Source: Ulva prolifera (lineage: Eukaryota; Chlorophyta; Ulvophyceae; Ulvales; Ulvaceae). From it: 64,000 nt of DNA. Below are positions 60,435-64,000 of this stretch, piece by piece. Positions within the stretch are counted from its first letter, which is position 1; every line of letters starts with the position of its first letter. The stretch is from NCBI GenBank assembly GCA_023078555.1, contig CM041199.1, positions 6,887,315 through 6,951,314 on the forward strand, read 5' to 3'. The position numbers were made by a program, and so were the translations under genes. Below the pieces are notes generated by a model. That model saw only the letters and a program-made list of their open reading frames with translations. It searched no databases and was not told where the DNA came from.

Positions 60435-62111
60435 TTTGGCTGCTACGCCCAGTTGCTTGGGCCCTGCCCTTGCACTTGCGTGCCGCCTTCCGCAATTGGG
60501 TTTTGAATGTGATGCGCAGATGGGGTCCCTGCGTGAGGCGCCATGCAGCCCTTCTGCTTGGTGACCTCACGTTACTGCAGTCGCTCTCTGGAGTGACACC
60601 GGCCCCTGACGCTGCCTCCTTTGCCATTGACCACCATAAGGCAACTGTCGACAGTTGCCTTGTGCTAGACAATGGATCACAGCACACTGGATCCAGGCTA
60701 GTGGGCCCACAAGCACTGGCAGTCATCTGTGTTGTCAGCAATTTACATGCAGCGTGCTTGGTGAGTCGGTTGTGTTTGCGTGGGTGCTCCCTGCCCTGGT
60801 GGCCTCGAGGCAACACTATCCATGAGGCATTGGCCACGCAGGCATCCACTACTCCAACCTGATGGTGCACAACCGCAGAACAAACGATGCTCGGCGTTGA
60901 GTTGCACTCCTGCATCGGATTTACCATTTGCGCTGTCACTGACTCTGCACAGCGTGACAACTGAGGCATATTTTGCAAAGACACGGCGAGAGCACAGTGT
61001 GCAGCCAGTGAGAGTGTGCTTGAGTGCCTCGGCTGCAGACGGCATGGGTCATGCGTGTGTTGGATGGTGCATTGTGGCGGGTGACGGTTGAATAGTCCTT
61101 GGATCGGTGGTGTGGGAATCTCATAGGTCGCCTGGAGACAACGCCGCACATGCAGCCTATAGCATGTGCCTGCTGCTACGTTGTTTGATGTGTGATGAGC
61201 CGGAACTGGTGGGGATGTCCCATGATTGTGGTTGGTAAGTGCGACATGGAAGCATGCACGCTCACCGTTCGAGCTTCTCATTGCGTTGTAGGCTCCATAG
61301 GTACATGTTTCGCCATGATGGTATTGTGGCGTGGCAGGAATGGGGAACAAGCGTCAAACATGTGCACCAGGCAAGAGCAGTATTGCCATGTGATCAGTCT
61401 ATTGCATCAACTGTCTTGTGGCGCTGTGAGGTTCGATTACATCGCGCACAGCTTGACTGTCAGGCCTTTTCAGGACATCACGGATCAGCTGCTGCTCTTG
61501 GAACCATGCGAAGCCAGTCTCGCCAAGTTTCAAGGTCAGCAAGCCGAGCGCACAGTTCTGCTGGAGGGATCGAAGAGGCAGCAGCAACCCAACGGCGTGA
61601 CAAGGGGGCAATGGATGTATACGCGATTGTATCAGAATTGCAAGAAGTGGCGAGGAATGCAACTCCGCCTGATCCGTAAACTCTACTGAGCTGTGGCTTG
61701 GATGACTGCAAGCAGGACCGCAACCAGCATTAGTGGCACGGTCACAGAGCCTGACCAAAGATGCCTTCCCGCACTCAATTTGGCCGATGAAGATTCGACT
61801 GATGAACATTGGTGCTTGGAAAATGTTGCGTGTGTTGGATCGGCTCCATTTGGCTCACACTGGTTGCATATGCTTGGTGGCCCGTGCGTTGTGAAGAAGC
61901 CACTATCTCGAGATAGCTACACCCAGCAGATCTGACAAGCCGAGCACCGATTGACGGACAGATGGATACATCTGTGAACGCAAAGCTCTGGCGCACACTA
62001 TCCACTCTTGACGCAGACATGGACACTCCGGAACTTGCACCGAACCTCGTCACACAGAGAGGCTCGACACATCAGCAGGACGTGAACGACAAATACAACC
62101 AATTTTTGTGA
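47445..62111 (+). CDS. Large coiled-coil protein, probably axonemal or flagellar
   Basis: It starts at ATG 47,445 (ACCATG context, MSSETIAAVEADRQR). In-phase exons: 47,445-47,762; 48,135-48,371; 48,732-49,037; 49,569-49,748; 49,862-50,047; 50,384-50,632; 51,030-51,182; 51,495-52,019; 52,451-52,810; 53,197-53,376; 53,685-53,747; one ending 54,049; 54,471-55,046; 55,306 to about 55,590; 56,031-56,186; 56,652-56,800; 57,251-57,416; 57,733-57,885; 58,235-58,486; 58,779-58,834; 59,046-59,295; 59,777-59,902; 60,033 to about 60,230. Nearly all are multiples of three. The total is about 1,700 residues. The exon at 49,569 (GALWIYSMAFDEFRRALATE) resembles axonemal dynein light-chain (p28/AXDND1-type) domains. 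The middle is Ala/Glu-rich coiled coil. Residues from 58,235-59,295 (KDPKVRLFAMFAGVVPEDFL) form a conserved-looking globular end. The end beyond 60,230 is uncertain. The flagellar role is inferred. Confidence 0.62.
50644..50661 (+). repeat. Poly-C tract (18 C), 11 bp after a splice donor
   Basis: It lies in the intron that begins GTATGCC at 50,633. Confidence 0.95.
60208..60382 (+). repeat. 48-bp tandem repeat at an exon/intron border
   Basis: Units at 60,208-60,255, 60,256-60,303 and 60,304-60,351, then a partial unit running into poly-C. Read through, each would encode LTRTGITASGAHPSAT. Every full unit contains CCTCCG|GTGCGC, the same type of donor used by several upstream exons of this gene, so splice sites have been duplicated with the repeat. 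Confidence 0.9.
60382..60434 (+). repeat. Poly-C tract (53 C)
   Basis: The longest C-run in the window. It directly follows the 48-bp repeat and probably lies in an intron of the coiled-coil gene. Confidence 0.95.
60435..61929 (+). other. Uncertain 3' part of the coiled-coil gene
   Basis: Several short frames look coding: 60,520-60,765 (SGVTPAPDAASFAIDHHKAT) and 61,474-61,680, where two frames compete (DITDQLLLLEPCEASLAKF; AMDVYAIVSELQEVARNATP), plus 61,754-61,850. I could not chain them in phase, so they may be last exons of the upstream gene or a small separate gene. Confidence 0.35.
61930..62111 (+). CDS. Probable terminal exon (of the coiled-coil gene or a small neighbour)
   Basis: After an acceptor at CCCAGCAG, an open frame of about 60 codons (includes NAKLWRTLSTLDADMDTPEL) ends in TGA at 62,109-62,111. 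A TGTAA motif follows seven bases after the stop. The upstream exon it joins is not settled. Confidence 0.45.
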
Positions 62112-62118
62112 CAGCGAC

Positions 62119-62123
62119 TGTAA
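62119..62123 (+). terminator. TGTAA poly(A) signal
   Basis: TGTAA is the usual polyadenylation signal in chlorophyte algae. Placement just after a stop codon fits, although a 5-mer also occurs by chance. Confidence 0.4.
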
Positions 62124-62627
62124 CATATGGTTTTCAACACAGTTCTAAGGAAGGGCTGTATAATGTTTGGCCATTTGCACCTCGCGCGCAGACCGCTTAC
62201 TGAGCGCTCCTCATCAGATCCGACGGGCTGACATATCGATTAATGGCTCAGTGAGCTTAGCAAGCACATGCCCCCACTATGAAGACCACTGGCATAGCAT
62301 GTAGATGCTCGAAGAGTTGGAAATGGGGTCGCGGCCGCTGCAGGGCTTCCGTGTGCCTGTAAGCGTTGGAGCTGGAGGACAGTGGATCATGCATGCACTG
62401 AGACGGCGTCCATGACCACTTCTGTCAGCCTGTGCCCGAACTGTGGCCTTTCACATCGCAGCTTTTAGATTGTGGAGGCGCTGCGAAAGCCTTACTAGTC
62501 TTGAGGTCGCTTTAACCTACTGCTCATCTCCCCACTTGCGTGCATCACCAGAGCAAGCACGCATCCACGCAAGTAGAATTTGATCCACACCTTTCATAAC
62601 ATACATTCTGCCCAATATCTTTCTTTC
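62124..62627. other. Intergenic region
   Basis: No gene seen. It should hold the 3' end of the upstream transcript and the promoter of the gene at 62,628. No motif is distinctive. Confidence 0.45.
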
Positions 62628-63612
62628 ATGATGGGCATGGAGCTTGACACTAACGGCGAAGACGCTGCCCGTTGCGCGCATATACGGGTGCGATAAGAAT
62701 TGGCGACGCTTATGTGCTCTGAAATTTATAATAACATCTGCTTCTAGTCTGGCAGCATATCAGGCGTTTCTTGACTCGCTGTCCAGAACAGGTGGGCAAT
62801 CAAGTGCGCTGCGTGTGCAGACGCTGGCGCAGCTGTCCAGCGCTCTTCGGGACCCGCTATCACCGCTGGTGATTGATCTTGGTGGACGCTTCTTCAGTGC
62901 CAACGGAGTGGCTGCAAGGCCTCGTCAACCTGTAGCGCGGACCACACGCCAGTCTGAAGACTCCAACATGGACGGCACCGAGTCTCCCGTCGGTCACTCA
63001 GTTCACAGCGATAGTCGCTTTGCTGTTGGCGCTGGCGCTTGCACGGAGGAAGTCTCTAGCAGCGCAACGTCGTCTGCGTCAGTGCATCCCGCTGACACGA
63101 TGACCTCCCGGCCCAGCTCTGCCCTGCGCCAACCTCTCCGACGCAGGAGTGCCCGACGGACAGCAACTCGCGCCCCCACTGCGCCTCAACAGCACGCTGC
63201 GCAGGCGGATATCGAGCTGCTACCAGACGTCGACATGCAGGACGTGGCAGAGTTCGTTGCCCGGGCTGCACACGCCCACGCTGCAGATGCCCTAGCGGAT
63301 GGCTTGCAACGCCTGGGCAGCGATGCTGCTTTCTCTGCCGACACAGGTGATGATGTCGCAAGTGCTCGTGGCCACGATGAGGAGGACTCTGATGACAGCG
63401 AAGCCGGGGACGGCCTTGACTGGGGGCCGCGGCACACTCTTGGGCCGCTAAGCCTGCCTAAAGCCGAACCCCGGCCCCCCCTCCCGTCACAGTTCCTCGA
63501 CATCGTTCGCCCAGGCACGGTGCTATGCAACGGCGTTATCGAGCTCCCAGAGTGCGGCCCGTTCTCTGCGCCACATCCATGCACAGCACCTCCACCCACG
63601 CTGCATCGGTGA
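62628..63612 (+). CDS. Unrecognised Ser/Ala-rich acidic protein, two exons visible
   Basis: Exon 1 is 62,628-62,687 (MMGMELDTNGEDAARCAHIR, donor GTGCGA). Exon 2 starts at 62,764 after TATCAG and stays in phase (AFLDSLSRTGGQSSALRVQT). An N-terminal ~60-residue part looks folded (ALRDPLSPLVIDLGGRFFSA). A Ser/Thr/Ala-rich low-complexity middle follows, then an acidic block (GHDEEDSDDSEAGDGLDW), then a more ordered end (LDIVRPGTVLCNGVIELPEC). The frame closes at 63,612, but a donor-like CATCG|GTGATT lies just before that stop, so the gene may continue past the window. Function unknown. Confidence 0.5.
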
Positions 63613-64000
63613 TTGCCGTGGGCGCGGCATAATAATGTCGTCCTCATGTGGGGCCTGGGCGTTCGTAGCTGTGGGGCTGAGCTCTCGCGCCTGGCCCGTC
63701 TGTGAATGCACTGAGGTGTATCTCCCCCCCCCCCCCCCCCCCCCCAAGCATGCATGGACAGAACGGCCAGTTATTGTGTCGCAGAACGGCGAGTACGTCT
63801 GAGGCGCCCACAGCGCCCAACTCGCCACTGCCTGTGTCCATGCTGCACCATACACCATGCACTTTGCACAGCAGGCCCGGCCTTCCCACGTATTTCCTGC
63901 AGGGTCGTTTGCCCACCAGGGCTCTGCAGCAACCCATGCGCCCACCACACCCCCCTTCACGGTGCAGCGCCATGTCAACCCGTCAGCATGCCACCCCCAT
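63613..64000. other. No gene assigned; probable intron or 3' region
   Basis: Contains a 22-base C-run at 63,724-63,745. Frames on either strand are not convincing. Confidence 0.4.
63724..63745 (+). repeat. Poly-C tract (22 C)
   Basis: Uninterrupted C-run about 110 bp beyond the last visible coding block of the gene at 62,628. Confidence 0.95.

Noticed and set aside
60125-61350. Proline-rich and glycine-rich frames over the 53-C run
   Set aside because: They are generated by the homopolymer and the 48-bp repeat.

Overview
This is eukaryotic nuclear DNA with spliced genes and many transposable elements. The best-supported introns are GT-AG, and acceptors are often TGCAG or TGTAG. There is no operon-like layout. 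A flagellated green alga is the most likely source. The reasons are a DIRS-type retroelement remnant whose tyrosine-recombinase frame runs against the RT frame (as in Volvox Kangaroo), a KDZ-class DNA transposon, a large coiled-coil gene with a stretch resembling axonemal dynein light-chain proteins, GC-rich host exons, and a TGTAA motif (the chlorophyte poly(A) signal) just after a predicted last exon. The lineage is an inference.

Bases 1-30,300 are layered mobile DNA. From the left: a miniature LTR retrotransposon (TRIM-like, cut by the window edge); a broken DIRS/Kangaroo-like retroelement (about 2.4-6.2 kb) split by a solo LTR; a spliced Tnp2 (CACTA-class) transposase pseudogene (A, 6.8-10.4 kb) ending at a 218-bp foldback; a TRIM solo LTR with a perfect 5-bp target duplication; an unrecognised degenerate gene (12.1-14.7 kb); and an unrecognised gene family X (copy A, 16.8-19.5 kb). 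A second Tnp2 (B, 20.5-25.5 kb) and a second X (B, 26.1-28.7 kb) follow in the same order and orientation, so Tnp2 and X look like two genes of one element type. Five copies of a ~280-bp solo-LTR-like repeat lie among these.

Bases 30,318-42,028 form one ~11.7-kb transposon with ~768-bp terminal inverted repeats and a candidate 8-bp target duplication. It carries a KDZ/CxC-type transposase (minus), a Ulp1-like C48 protease (minus), and a spliced plus-strand gene with eighteen 15-residue Ala/Pro repeats. The last two are divergent across a ~180-bp gap.

Bases 42,029-64,000 look like host sequence. A minus-strand gene encodes a transmembrane protein with a SAM domain split by an intron and a likely Ser/Gly-rich tail. 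A divergent plus-strand gene of more than 20 exons encodes a long coiled-coil, probably flagellar protein. An unrecognised acidic, Ser/Ala-rich plus-strand gene starts at 62,628. Long C-runs, always on the plus strand, punctuate the plus-strand genes.
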